From contig NZ_CP046883.1 in the NCBI RefSeq assembly GCF_014262665.1, forward strand, positions 186,001 through 250,000: DNA of 64,000 bases, given 5' to 3'. Source of the DNA: Corynebacterium anserum (GTDB lineage: Bacteria > Actinomycetota > Actinomycetes > Mycobacteriales > Mycobacteriaceae). Position 1 is the stretch's first letter; each line of letters begins with the position of its first letter. The notes beneath the pieces were generated by a model, which was not told where the DNA came from, did not search any database, and saw only the letters and a list, made by a program, of their open reading frames with translations. This document shows positions 18,412-26,033 of this stretch, in pieces. A program made the position numbers and the translations under genes.

Positions 18412-18585
18412 ATGTCTAACTTTGAATTCCTAAAGAACAATTTCCCGTCTTTAGAGAACTTGGGCACTCTAGCAGAGACCTACCTTTACACTGACCCGAG
18501 TTCGGCAATAATGAAGCTTGGCATCTTGTGTGAGAGCATGATTAGGTTGATCTACCAGTACGATCGAGCCCTACAACACCAGTAG
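18412..18585 (+). pseudogene. remnant of a type I restriction HsdR-type subunit, N-terminal fragment
   Basis: The 57-codon frame starts at ATG 18412 behind a GAGG ribosome site and reads MSNFEFLKNNFPSLENLGTL, then AETYLYTDPSSAIMKLGILCES. This closely resembles the conserved N-terminus of type I restriction endonuclease R subunits (DUF4145-containing group), which run to about 1000 residues. A stop follows after residue 57 and the next 330 bp contain no continuation in any frame that I can recognise, so most of the gene is deleted. The intact ribosome site leaves open a short expressed peptide, but a decayed restriction locus is likelier. The family assignment is by recalled sequence pattern. 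Confidence 0.6.
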
Positions 18586-18915
18586 TTCGCACCCCGACAT
18601 AAACCGGCTCTCTAGGTTTCCGCTGCTTCTGACATTCACCGAGTACACCTGAACTACCCGAAAACCTAGCTAATAAGAAACTCCCTGCCTGCCCCACCTT
18701 TTGGCTCAATTAGTTGATGTATATTGGGTGTCTAAACGGACTGATAGTGCCTTATGTGGGATAACAAGGGGCTGAGTGAGTACGGTGTTCACGGCATTTC
18801 TATAGATTGAATTCACTAGGTTTGTGTAACCGTCATGTGCATTATCTCTACTGAAACGTCGTTAATTGAGAAACCGTTCGTTATCCATGTTCGCCCGGTT
18901 GGTCTCACAGTTCTC
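18586..18915. other. noncoding stretch between the HsdR remnant and the toxin gene
   Basis: No open frame of interest, repeat or clear hairpin is seen in these 330 bp. It is AT-rich compared with the rest of the window and may be the residue of deleted restriction-modification genes. Confidence 0.5.
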
Positions 18916-19866
18916 TTATGAATTATCGATTGCGCTAATCCAGTTATTTATCTCGGCTACAGCGGATTCTAGTGGGAGGTGGATGCCACCAGGTTTTGCT
19001 GCCCGCGCATAGTCATTGCCCCAGTGCTTGTGGGCAATGATAGTCGGCGGCCAGCTTCTGGCGGGATAACCCAATATGTCTGCCTCCTTAGCGCGAGAAT
19101 CGAAGATAGCTTGTCCTGCCTCACGCACTTCAGTGAGTGTCGGGGTGCCGGTTGCGGTGATGAGATCCCGTAGCAAGATCAGGTCTACAAGGTCCCGAGC
19201 ACGGTCGTTCTTGAAGGTGGGAGGTTCATGCGGGTCGGAAACCGCATGGAGTTTCTGGGCTATCTGAAATCGCATTGTTATCCCGACTAATACGTCAGGG
19301 GTAGGTAGACCAAAGCCACTTAGTAGCGGTGGCTCGATGGCTTCCTGTTCCGCACCGATACCCGCCTCATCGGGTGAGATCTCAAAGTCTATGCTCCGCC
19401 AGCTCCGTCCTTTCAAGTCGATGGTGATGTTGAACCGGCGCGGCTTGGTGATTTTGGTTGGTACATTAATTGTTTTCACCTCGCCTCTACGCAGCTCTAA
19501 TGGGCCCCATGGTTCGTCGAGTACCTCTTCGAGTGCCGCGAAGAATGCGTCCATGTCGCCGCGGATCAATCCATCGACGTCTTTGGTGGCGCGAGCTGTT
19601 GCGTTGAGCCGGTGCTGGAGTAGAGTACCACCTTTGAGTAGAAATAGGCGCCGACCATTCTCATCAACAGCGCGCTGAACTGCGGCGATCGCTACCGATG
19701 AAGCGACCAGCCAACCGAGTCGACCGCCTTTCGCATCCTCGCCGAGTTGCGCTTCGGCTTGGGTGATCCAATTGCGGAGTATGGTGGCCGACGCCGGCTG
19801 CTTGGTCTTCGATTTCAAGTCTCCCAACTGGTCATTGAGGCGGGAACTCACAGGCTTGTCATCCAT
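18916..19866 (-). CDS. abiEii: AbiEii-type nucleotidyltransferase toxin
   Basis: From ATG 19866 the product is 316 residues. It has the AbiEii/DUF1814 nucleotidyltransferase signature: LFLLKGGTLLQHRL with KGG at about 78-80, then TKDVDG with the metal-binding Asp pair at about 96 and 98, and a later DIDFE-like acidic strand (RSIDFEIS). A C-terminal helical region ends the protein. Such toxins modify tRNA or other RNA ends with nucleotides and act in phage abortive infection. An alternative start lies 14 codons upstream inside the antitoxin gene, but ATG 19866 has GGAGG six bases upstream. It overlaps the antitoxin stop by 8 bp, so translation is coupled. Confidence 0.85.
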   Translation of the reverse strand: MDDKPVSSRLNDQLGDLKSKTKQPASATILRNWITQAEAQLGEDAKGGRLGWLVASSVAIAAVQRAVDENGRRLFLLKGGTLLQHRLNATARATKDVDGLIRGDMDAFFAALEEVLDEPWGPLELRRGEVKTINVPTKITKPRRFNITIDLKGRSWRSIDFEISPDEAGIGAEQEAIEPPLLSGFGLPTPDVLVGITMRFQIAQKLHAVSDPHEPPTFKNDRARDLVDLILLRDLITATGTPTLTEVREAGQAIFDSRAKEADILGYPARSWPPTIIAHKHWGNDYARAAKPGGIHLPLESAVAEINNWISAIDNS

Positions 19867-20425
19867 GGCGCGCCTCCAATAGGCCGGATAGTGTGTCACG
19901 TTGGGCATTCTTCAAATACCCCCGAGCGTGGCCTCGCTCGATAGCCTGGCGTAGCAGATATGTTGGCGTGCCGTAGTGGATGCACTGCTTGATCGCCGTC
20001 GCTGGAGTAACAGTCGGTATCTCCTGCCACCAGCCGATCTGTTTAGCGTCAAGATCCTCGTAATGGACGATGTAGTCCTCTCCGCCGGCACGCCGAAATC
20101 TACGCTTTTTACCTACAGTAACGTGGATGCGATTGGGATTAATGTCGCTGATGCCATAACAGTCGAGCGCGGTCTCATGTGAAAGCACTGCCTCGGGCAC
20201 TCGCGTCCATAGCACGGCAAGGGCAAGATGGTTGAACTCATCTACTGGGTACTGAGGGAATCGATAGACGCCATGGGCTGCTCGTTCCAGTGTACCTCGA
20301 TGAACGAGCATCTGGAGTGCCTGCTTGCTGATGCCTAACTCACTAGCTTGTCGTGCGGTTGCCAAACCGTGCTGTGTGGTTGCGATGTCCCACAGCTTGT
20401 CTCTCGCCAATGCTCCCATAGTCAT
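19859..20425 (-). CDS. abiEi: AbiEi-type antitoxin / transcriptional autoregulator
   Basis: The 188-residue product has an N-terminal winged-helix AbiEi domain (LATARQASELGISKQALQMLVHRGTLERAAHGVYRF) and a C-terminal domain with VLSHETALDCYGISDINPNRIHVTV, typical of the AbiEi antitoxin C-terminal region. In this type IV toxin-antitoxin family the protein neutralises AbiEii without lasting contact and represses its own promoter. It is the first gene of the pair. ATG 20425 and ATG 20419 are both possible starts. Confidence 0.88.
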   Translation of the reverse strand: MTMGALARDKLWDIATTQHGLATARQASELGISKQALQMLVHRGTLERAAHGVYRFPQYPVDEFNHLALAVLWTRVPEAVLSHETALDCYGISDINPNRIHVTVGKKRRFRRAGGEDYIVHYEDLDAKQIGWWQEIPTVTPATAIKQCIHYGTPTYLLRQAIERGHARGYLKNAQRDTLSGLLEARHG

Positions 20426-20817
20426 GGCAATAGTATAACGAAAGCGTAGTACTTTTGCCGGGCTTGTATGTGGTGATTTTTGCCTCTGCTGTTCTTCTGT
20501 TAATTACCCATCGGATAAACCGGGATGTTGCTGCGGTGGGTTAGTTTGGTACCGATATAAATGTGTGCTTCCTACCGGGAGGAATAGTGGCAGGTTTTCC
20601 AGATGGGTGGTGTTTTCGGTCGGAGCTTGCTGGTGTACAGGGTAGGAATACCCTGAAAGCCGGTGGTAGTCGGAGGCAGCAAGTTCCTAGCGATGGTTGC
20701 AGCATCTATCGAGCCGCGGCGAGAGAGAATGGGTCATCCTGGCTGTTGACTATTGCGGTAGAACGGTCAACTGTGTTGTAGGAGGAGCTTCTCTGTTGTT
20801 GAGGAGTGCTTTTCTTT
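20426..20817. other. 392-bp noncoding segment with strong hairpins
   Basis: No coding region is supported; a 72-codon + strand frame at 20563 has poor composition. The segment holds the abiE promoter side and, further on, a cluster of inverted repeats described separately. It separates the toxin-antitoxin pair from the convergent end of the small exporter gene. Confidence 0.5.
20622..20775. ncRNA. candidate structured RNA (unassigned)
   Basis: A 7-bp perfect stem CAGGGTA/TACCCTG (20638-20644 with 20649-20655) is closed by a GGAA loop of GNRA type. It is flanked by an AGCTTGCT and an AGCAAGTT segment that can pair. Further on, GTTGAC (20745-20750) pairs with GTCAAC (20766-20771). A GNRA-closed stem inside a longer pairing is typical of structured RNA. 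I do not recognise the family, the strand is unknown, and the limits given are rough. Confidence 0.25.
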
Positions 20818-21300
20818 CTAGACCAACCGTAGTAGTCCTGTTGCTGCAAGGGTGAAGACAACTCCCCAGAGGATGATGGACACGATTTGCCAGATGATGA
20901 CGCTGCGCTTGGAGGCTCCGAATCCGACCATGGCGGCTGACGTTATTTGCGATGGTAAGACGGTTTGTCCGATCAGGCTCACCACCGCGACTCCAAAGCG
21001 ATCGAAGAGTTTCTTAAGTAGAGCGCGTTTGTGTGCTGTGCGGCTTTCCGTTGTATTTTTCGTCAAGCCGGTGCGGGTTAGATGGGAAAGGTTGACCGCG
21101 ATCAGCATGGAGATCACATTGCCGATAATCGCTGCTGCGCATGCCAGGACTGGATGCACTCCGACAATCACGCCGATGCCACTTGCGCCATAGGATTCGA
21201 CGAAAGGAATCGCGGCTGACAGCATAACTCCGCCCCACTGGATCGTTGTAGGTAGGGACTGAACGAATTCAGTCATGGTAGCGATCAAATCATGAATCAT
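20818..21300 (-). CDS. small multidrug-export-type integral membrane protein
   Basis: The 160-residue protein has four or five hydrophobic segments (IQWGGVMLSAAIPFVESYGASGIGVIVG, LACAAAIIGNVISMLIAV, VIIWQIVSIILWGVVFTLAATG). It contains a P-F-V-E-S motif and the FGVAVVSLIGQTVLPSQITSAAMVGFGA segment seen in the small multidrug export / DedA-related family. The basic loop THKRALLKKLFDR-like region is probably cytoplasmic. It is divergent from a TetR gene with shared palindromes between, so it is the likely regulated target. The real substrate is unknown. Confidence 0.7.
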   Translation of the reverse strand: MIHDLIATMTEFVQSLPTTIQWGGVMLSAAIPFVESYGASGIGVIVGVHPVLACAAAIIGNVISMLIAVNLSHLTRTGLTKNTTESRTAHKRALLKKLFDRFGVAVVSLIGQTVLPSQITSAAMVGFGASKRSVIIWQIVSIILWGVVFTLAATGLLRLV

Positions 21301-21337
21301 TATTTCTCCTTGGCGGTGGTTGTACTAGTTAGCGTTT

Positions 21338-21352
21338 TAGTACGCTGTACTA
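21338..21352. promoter_or_regulatory. TetR operator copy 1 (perfect palindrome)
   Basis: TAGTAC-GCT-GTACTA is a perfect 6-bp inverted repeat with 3-bp spacer, 38 bp upstream of the exporter start. The same pattern recurs twice nearer the TetR gene, and a GTACTA half-site lies at 21322-21327. Confidence 0.7.
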
Positions 21353-21370
21353 TGGAAGGTTACTACAAGT

Positions 21371-21398
21371 TAGTACGATGTGCTAGTACAGTGTGCTA
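21371..21398. promoter_or_regulatory. TetR operator copies 2 and 3 (overlapping)
   Basis: TAGTAC-GAT-GTGCTA (21371-21385) and TAGTAC-AGT-GTGCTA (21384-21398) share two bases. The second abuts the TetR ribosome site AGGAGG at 21398-21403, so a bound repressor would block its own translation initiation region or promoter. This is consistent with autorepression. Confidence 0.65.
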
Positions 21399-21408
21399 GG
21401 AGGTTGTT

Positions 21409-22029
21409 ATGGGAAGACGTGAAGAGATTATTGAGGCGGCTCGCAGTATCATGGCCGAAGCTGGGATCGAGGCGATGAGTGTCCGAAACGTGGCTGCTCG
21501 TGCGGGGATCGGAGCGTCCACCCTGCGTTATTATTTCCCCTCTCACCAGGAACTACTTGATGCTGTTGCTAGTGATGCAATGATCGGGATACTTCAGGAT
21601 TGTCGGATCCATGACCAGTCCCTTCCTGCAGATGAGCGCCTGATTGAGTGTCTTGCCCAGTTCCTTCCGATCCGTGAGGAACAGCATGCTTCTTTGGAAA
21701 CCCTACTTGCCGCTTACGCTTCATGTTTTGATCACGGAAAGCTTGTCGGGAATCAACATCTACGTACCGTCATATCGCAGGGAACCACGCAGATCATCCG
21801 CTGGCTTACAATCCTGCAATCTGAGGGGCAAGAGCTCCGTTCCGGCCCAGAAACAATTGCGGAGGCTCTGATCATCCACCTGGATGGTATCACCCTCAGA
21901 ATGATCAGTATGGCGCCGGACTTCACTCACGACGACGCACTCACTCATCTCAAAGTAATAGTCGATGCAGTACTGGTCACCCTTAATAACAACCCTGAAT
22001 CAAGCACGTCAGAGGTTTGCGACGGATGA
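21409..22029 (+). CDS. TetR/AcrR-family transcriptional repressor
   Basis: The 206-residue product has a canonical N-terminal TetR helix-turn-helix: REEIIEAARSIMAEAGIEAMSVRNVAARAGIGASTLRYYFPSHQELL (about residues 4-50). The C-terminal helical ligand domain is diverged, as usual. ATG 21409 is set by AGGAGG seven bases upstream. It is divergent from the small exporter gene, with three copies of one palindrome in the 108-bp gap, so it probably represses both genes and is released by a toxic compound. The inducer is unknown. Confidence 0.9.
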   Translation: MGRREEIIEAARSIMAEAGIEAMSVRNVAARAGIGASTLRYYFPSHQELLDAVASDAMIGILQDCRIHDQSLPADERLIECLAQFLPIREEQHASLETLLAAYASCFDHGKLVGNQHLRTVISQGTTQIIRWLTILQSEGQELRSGPETIAEALIIHLDGITLRMISMAPDFTHDDALTHLKVIVDAVLVTLNNNPESSTSEVCDG

Positions 22030-22138
22030 CCAGGTGAAGATTCGACGGTGAATGGAGCTCCTGATTTTCGGCTCGAGAGGCCTCAGCTTTTATTCGGGCA
22101 CACGTCTCGGTGTGCCTTGTAGAAAGGGATTGGGTAAG

Positions 22139-22212
22139 TGGAGCCGATGACGGGAATCGAACCCGCGCCGCCTGCTTGGGAAGCAGGAGTTCTACCATTG
22201 AACTACATCGGC
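22139..22212 (-). tRNA. tRNA-Gly (anticodon CCC)
   Basis: The minus strand gives a full cloverleaf: acceptor GCCGATG/CATCGGC, a D arm with GTTC/GAAC, anticodon stem CCTGC/GCAGG around loop TTCCCAA with anticodon CCC, and a T arm with GGTTCGATTCC. The CCA end is encoded after discriminator U. It lies just upstream of dcd and bounds the accessory stretch on its left. Confidence 0.95.
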
Positions 22213-22281
22213 ATGCGCGAACGCGCTTCTTATTGTACGCGCTGTTCCTCACAGTGGGGGAGGACACGCTAGTCTAAGGGT

Positions 22282-22848
22282 GTGCTTCTTTCAGATCGTG
22301 ATCTTCGCGCAGCTATCCACTCGGATGAATTAGTTCTGGATCCCTTCGATGAGTCAATGATCCAACCTTCCAGCATCGATGTGCGGCTGGATGGGCTTTT
22401 CCGTGTGTTCAATAACTCCAAGTACACCCATATTGACCCGAAGCTTCCGCAGGAAGAACTGACCACCCTCGTCGAGGTTGAGGGTGACGAGCCGTTTATC
22501 CTGCACCCTGGGGAGTTTGTTCTGGGTTCCACCCTGGAGAAATTCAGCATTCCGCATAGCTTGGCGGGCCGCCTGGAGGGCAAGTCTTCTCTCGGCCGCT
22601 TGGGTTTGGTCACCCACTCCACTGCGGGTTTCATCGATCCTGGCTTCACGGGGCACATCACGCTGGAGTTGTCTAACGCTGCGAACCTACCGATTGCGCT
22701 TTATCCCGGTATGAAGGTGGGGCAGTTGGCGCTGTTCAGGCTGACTAGCCCGGCTGAGGAACCATATGGTTCGGGCGCTTTAGGCTCTAAGTACCAGGGG
22801 CAGCGCGGTCCTACACCTTCGAAGGCGTATCTGAACTTTCAGGACTAG
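22282..22848 (+). CDS. dcd: dCTP deaminase (probably bifunctional dCTP deaminase/dUTPase)
   Basis: The 188-residue product starts [11 protein letters not shown] and carries PSSIDVRLD, the [11 protein letters not shown] motif with the Arg/Ser of the active site, [19 protein letters not shown] with the catalytic Glu, and the C-terminal lid [13 protein letters not shown]. It converts dCTP to dUTP, and in actinobacteria often directly to dUMP. The GTG start at 22282 has an AAGGG too close to act as a normal ribosome site, so the mRNA may be leaderless. Followed by a UDP-glucose dehydrogenase gene, as in Rv0321-Rv0322. Confidence 0.95.
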   Translation: MLLSDRDLRAAIHSDELVLDPFDESMIQPSSIDVRLDGLFRVFNNSKYTHIDPKLPQEELTTLVEVEGDEPFILHPGEFVLGSTLEKFSIPHSLAGRLEGKSSLGRLGLVTHSTAGFIDPGFTGHITLELSNAANLPIALYPGMKVGQLALFRLTSPAEEPYGSGALGSKYQGQRGPTPSKAYLNFQD

Positions 22849-22860
22849 CAGGACTAGTGG

Positions 22861-23003
22861 CGCGAGCCGGCCACGGTAAAACTCTGGCTGCTCTGCTGGT
22901 CACCGCTGGATGGTGGATAGCCTCGCCAGCTACCGTGAGATGCTGGCTACGGTTCCGCCCGTAGTGGATCGGTGGATAGCTCGCCGGCCACGGTGAGCTG
23001 GTG
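22861..23003. repeat. degenerate direct repeats between dcd and the dehydrogenase gene
   Basis: GGTGGATAG followed by a CTCGCC-RGC-TACCGTGAG-like block occurs at 22912-22939 and again at 22971-22997. A related GAGCCGGCCACGGT lies at 22864-22877. The copies are about 59 bp apart. No gene is present in this gap. Confidence 0.55.
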
Positions 23004-23040
23004 TTTAGCTTTCAGCCCTGCGCCAGCACAAGTTTCCTTA

Positions 23041-23076
23041 CCCGCGGTGACACCTTCACTTCGTTGTCACCGCGGG
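23041..23076. terminator. 12-bp perfect inverted repeat, probable dcd terminator or attenuator
   Basis: CCCGCGGTGACA at 23041-23052 pairs perfectly with TGTCACCGCGGG at 23065-23076 around a 12-nt loop. No U-run follows on either strand, so it is not a textbook intrinsic terminator. Its 3' arm ends 29 bp before the dehydrogenase start. Confidence 0.45.
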
Positions 23077-23105
23077 TTCACCTGTAGAAAGTAGCGTGTG
23101 ATTCT

Positions 23106-24536
23106 ATGCGTATGACTGTGTTTGGCACGGGCTACCTGGGCGCCACCCATGCTGCTTGCATGGCGGAACTAGGGCATGACGTGCTGGGTGTGGATGTGGA
23201 CGAAGCAAAGATCAGCGCTCTGATGGGAGGCACCGTTCCATTTTTTGAGCCTGGTTTGGAGGAGGTGTTGCGTCGGAATATTAACAACGGCCGGCTGCGA
23301 TTCACCACGAACTACAAAGAAGCCGCAACCTTCGCATCGGTGCACTTCATCGCGGTGGGAACTCCTCAACGCAAGGGAGCGTACGCCGCGGATACCTCGT
23401 ACGTCAGCGCGGTGATAGAGAATCTCGCCCCGCTCATCGAAGGTCATCACACTGTGTTCGGCAAATCTACCGTCCCCGTTGGTACCGCCAACCAGCTTCA
23501 GGAACTCGCCGATAGATTACTGTCTACCTCCTCCGATTTTTCTCTGCCTGCCTCCTCCGGCACCTCATCTTCATCCCTTTCTTCCCCCGATCCCCTGCCT
23601 TCCTCCTCCGACGCCACTTCTTCCGCACCCAGCATTGACATCGCCTGGAACCCTGAGTTTCTACGCGAGGGGCACGCCGTGAAGGACACGCTGCATCCTG
23701 ACCGGATTGTGTTGGGAGTAGGGCGGTGCGAACAGGGGGGCGTGGAGGAGATCGCGCGGGAAATTTACCAAGACGCCCTCCACGCAGGTACCCCATTCCT
23801 TGTCATGGACTTGCCCACAGCCGAACTGGTGAAAGTCAGCGCGAATGCATTTCTCGCGACCAAGATCAGCTTCATTAACGCGGTGAGTGAGATCTGTGAA
23901 ACCGTGGGCGCTGACGTGACAAAGCTCGCTGATGCCATTGGCTACGACGAGCGTATAGGGCGAAAATTCCTAGGAGCCGGCCTGGGCTTTGGGGGTGGCT
24001 GCTTGCCGAAGGATATCCGCGCCTTCATGGCCCGCGCCGGTGAGCTGGGGGCAGATCAAGCAATGACGTTCTTGCGTGAAGTGGATGCGATTAATATGCG
24101 GCGTCGGGAAAAGATGGTGGAGATGACCAGGCAGGTCTTCGGCGGCGCCGTGCTGGGCCACAACGTAACGGTGCTGGGCGCAGCGTTCAAACCAAATTCC
24201 GACGACGTACGTGATTCCCCTGCGCTGAATGTGGCCGGGTCACTATCCCTCGGTGGCGCGACCGTCACCGTGTATGACCCCGAGGCGATGCCCAACGCCC
24301 GCACACTCTTCCCCACACTCAATTACGCATCCTCCGCGGAAGAAGCCTTGGAAGGGGCGGAAGTAGTGCTGGTTGCCACCGAATGGCGCGAATTCCAAGA
24401 ACTAGATCCGGCGAAAGCCCGAACGTTGGTGAACCCGCGAATTGAAAATCCCGTGGTCATCGACGGGCGCAACTGCCTGAACCAAGAAGCGTGGACCGCC
24501 GCTGGTTGGCAAGTCCGAGCACTCGGCCGCGGATAA
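23106..24536 (+). CDS. udgA: UDP-glucose 6-dehydrogenase with Ser-rich insertion
   Basis: The 476-residue product has an NAD-binding N-terminus (MTVFGTGYLGATHAACMAELGH), GKSTVPVGT, WNPEFLREGHAVKDTLHPDRIV, the catalytic Cys at about 299 in GFGGGCLPKDI, and the C-terminal UDP-binding GAAFKPNSDDVRDSP. It oxidises UDP-glucose to UDP-glucuronate in two NAD-dependent steps. Residues 140-176 form a Ser/Pro-rich low-complexity insertion between GTANQLQELADRLL and IDIAWNPEF, where most family members have only a short loop. The reading frame is kept across it. Synteny with dcd matches Rv0322. ATG 23112 is an alternative start. Confidence 0.93.
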   Translation: MRMTVFGTGYLGATHAACMAELGHDVLGVDVDEAKISALMGGTVPFFEPGLEEVLRRNINNGRLRFTTNYKEAATFASVHFIAVGTPQRKGAYAADTSYVSAVIENLAPLIEGHHTVFGKSTVPVGTANQLQELADRLLSTSSDFSLPASSGTSSSSLSSPDPLPSSSDATSSAPSIDIAWNPEFLREGHAVKDTLHPDRIVLGVGRCEQGGVEEIAREIYQDALHAGTPFLVMDLPTAELVKVSANAFLATKISFINAVSEICETVGADVTKLADAIGYDERIGRKFLGAGLGFGGGCLPKDIRAFMARAGELGADQAMTFLREVDAINMRRREKMVEMTRQVFGGAVLGHNVTVLGAAFKPNSDDVRDSPALNVAGSLSLGGATVTVYDPEAMPNARTLFPTLNYASSAEEALEGAEVVLVATEWREFQELDPAKARTLVNPRIENPVVIDGRNCLNQEAWTAAGWQVRALGRG

Positions 24537-24669
24537 GGCGGCAATAGACGGGGAGTGCGGTGACTCGACCGCGGATAAAAGTGCCGCCGTGCCGCAGCCC
24601 CGCCGACGTCCGGCCGCGATTGAAACGGCTGGAGAGGGGGAACGCGGTGAACGAAATGCTACTGTTTGG

Positions 24670-25914
24670 CTACTGCTTGTAGCTGGCGAGGAAGTTCCCC
24701 AGGCGTTCGATGGCGTTCTCCAAGTCACGTGCCCACGGCAAAGTCACGATGCGGAAGTGATCCGGAGTTGGCCAGTTAAAGCCGGTACCCTGCACCATTT
24801 GGATCTTCTCAGCACGGAGGAGATCGAACATGAACTTCTCATCATCGTAGATTTCATGCACATTCGGATCCAGCTTGGGGAACGCATACATGGCACCCAT
24901 GGGCTTCACACAGCTCACCCCCGGAATCTCGTTGAGCTTCTCCCATGTGACGTTGCGCTGTTCCAACAGGCGACCGCCCGGGAGGACGAGGTCTTCAATG
25001 GATTGCCGGCCGGAAATCGCCACCTGAATAGCGTGCTGTGCCGGAACGTTAGGGCACAAGCGGGTGGAAGCCAACAGAGTAATCCCTTCGATGAACCCTG
25101 CCGCATGTTCCTTCGGGCCAGTGATCACCATCCAGCCTGAGCGGTAGCCTGCCACGCGATAGGCCTTGGATAGACCGTTGTAGGTGATGCACAACAGGTC
25201 GGGGCAGAGGCTGGCGATATTGATGTGCTGGGCGTCGTCGTAAAGAATCTTGTCGTAGATCTCGTCGGCGAGGATGAGCAAAGAATGCTCGCGGGCTACG
25301 TCCACAATCTGCTCGAGGACCTCCTTGGAGTACACCGCACCCGTTGGGTTATTCGGGTTGATGACCACAATGGCTTTCGTGCGTTCCGTGACCTTCGCCT
25401 TGATGTCCTCAATGGAGGGGTTCCAGCTGTCCTCCTCATCGCAGAGGTAGTGCACGGGCTTACCACCAGCCAACGAGGTTGCTGCAGTCCACAGAGGGTA
25501 ATCCGGCGAAGGGATGAGCACCTCATCGCCATCATTCAGCAAAGCTTGGGTGGTCATGGTGATGAGCTCGGAGACACCATTGCCCAGATACACATCTTCT
25601 ACGTCAAAAGAGGGGAAACCGGGGATGACCTCGTACCGGGAGAAGATCGCACGACGTGCACTGATGATTCCCTTCGACGTGGAATAGCCCTGAGCGGTGG
25701 GCAGGGCGGCAATCATGTCGCGCATGATCACATCTGGTGCTTCGAAGCCGAACACAGCAGGGTTGCCCGTGTTGAGCTTGAGGATGCGGTGGCCGTCGGC
25801 CTCCATGCGCTCGGCCTCGGTGTTCACTGGTCCACGGATTTCGTAGAGGACATTCTGGAGCTTGGTCGATTGATCAAGCGTACGCAGCTCACTAGGTCGA
25901 AGGGGTCTATTCAT
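24670..25914 (-). CDS. alaT: alanine-type aminotransferase (AlaT/AspC, fold type I)
   Basis: From ATG 25914 the product is 414 residues. It shows the class I aminotransferase pattern: LNTGNPAVFGF, YLGNGVSELITMTTQALLNDGDEVLIPSPDYPLW, INPNNPTGAVY, LADEIYDKILYD, the PLP Lys in YNGLSKAYRVAGYRSGWMV and FRIVTLPW near the end. It resembles AlaT, which makes alanine from pyruvate using glutamate. GAGAG lies upstream of the chosen ATG; an upstream 11-codon extension is possible. In mycobacteria Rv0337c is likewise adjacent to the Fe-S oxidoreductase Rv0338c; here a small membrane protein gene lies between. Confidence 0.92.
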   Translation of the reverse strand: MNRPLRPSELRTLDQSTKLQNVLYEIRGPVNTEAERMEADGHRILKLNTGNPAVFGFEAPDVIMRDMIAALPTAQGYSTSKGIISARRAIFSRYEVIPGFPSFDVEDVYLGNGVSELITMTTQALLNDGDEVLIPSPDYPLWTAATSLAGGKPVHYLCDEEDSWNPSIEDIKAKVTERTKAIVVINPNNPTGAVYSKEVLEQIVDVAREHSLLILADEIYDKILYDDAQHINIASLCPDLLCITYNGLSKAYRVAGYRSGWMVITGPKEHAAGFIEGITLLASTRLCPNVPAQHAIQVAISGRQSIEDLVLPGGRLLEQRNVTWEKLNEIPGVSCVKPMGAMYAFPKLDPNVHEIYDDEKFMFDLLRAEKIQMVQGTGFNWPTPDHFRIVTLPWARDLENAIERLGNFLASYKQ

Positions 25915-26033
25915 TCTCTCAATTGTGCCAGCACATTGGCTATCCATCCATAGGTGGTCGGATGTTTTTGAGGTTTTCGCTCGTGGTCATTGTGCTGGAT
26001 TGCGCCCAGTGTGTTGATCGGGGCTCGTTGTGG

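Noticed and set aside
20563-20781. 72-codon + frame in the toxin/exporter gap
   Set aside because: No ribosome site and implausible composition; the segment is better viewed as possible structured RNA.
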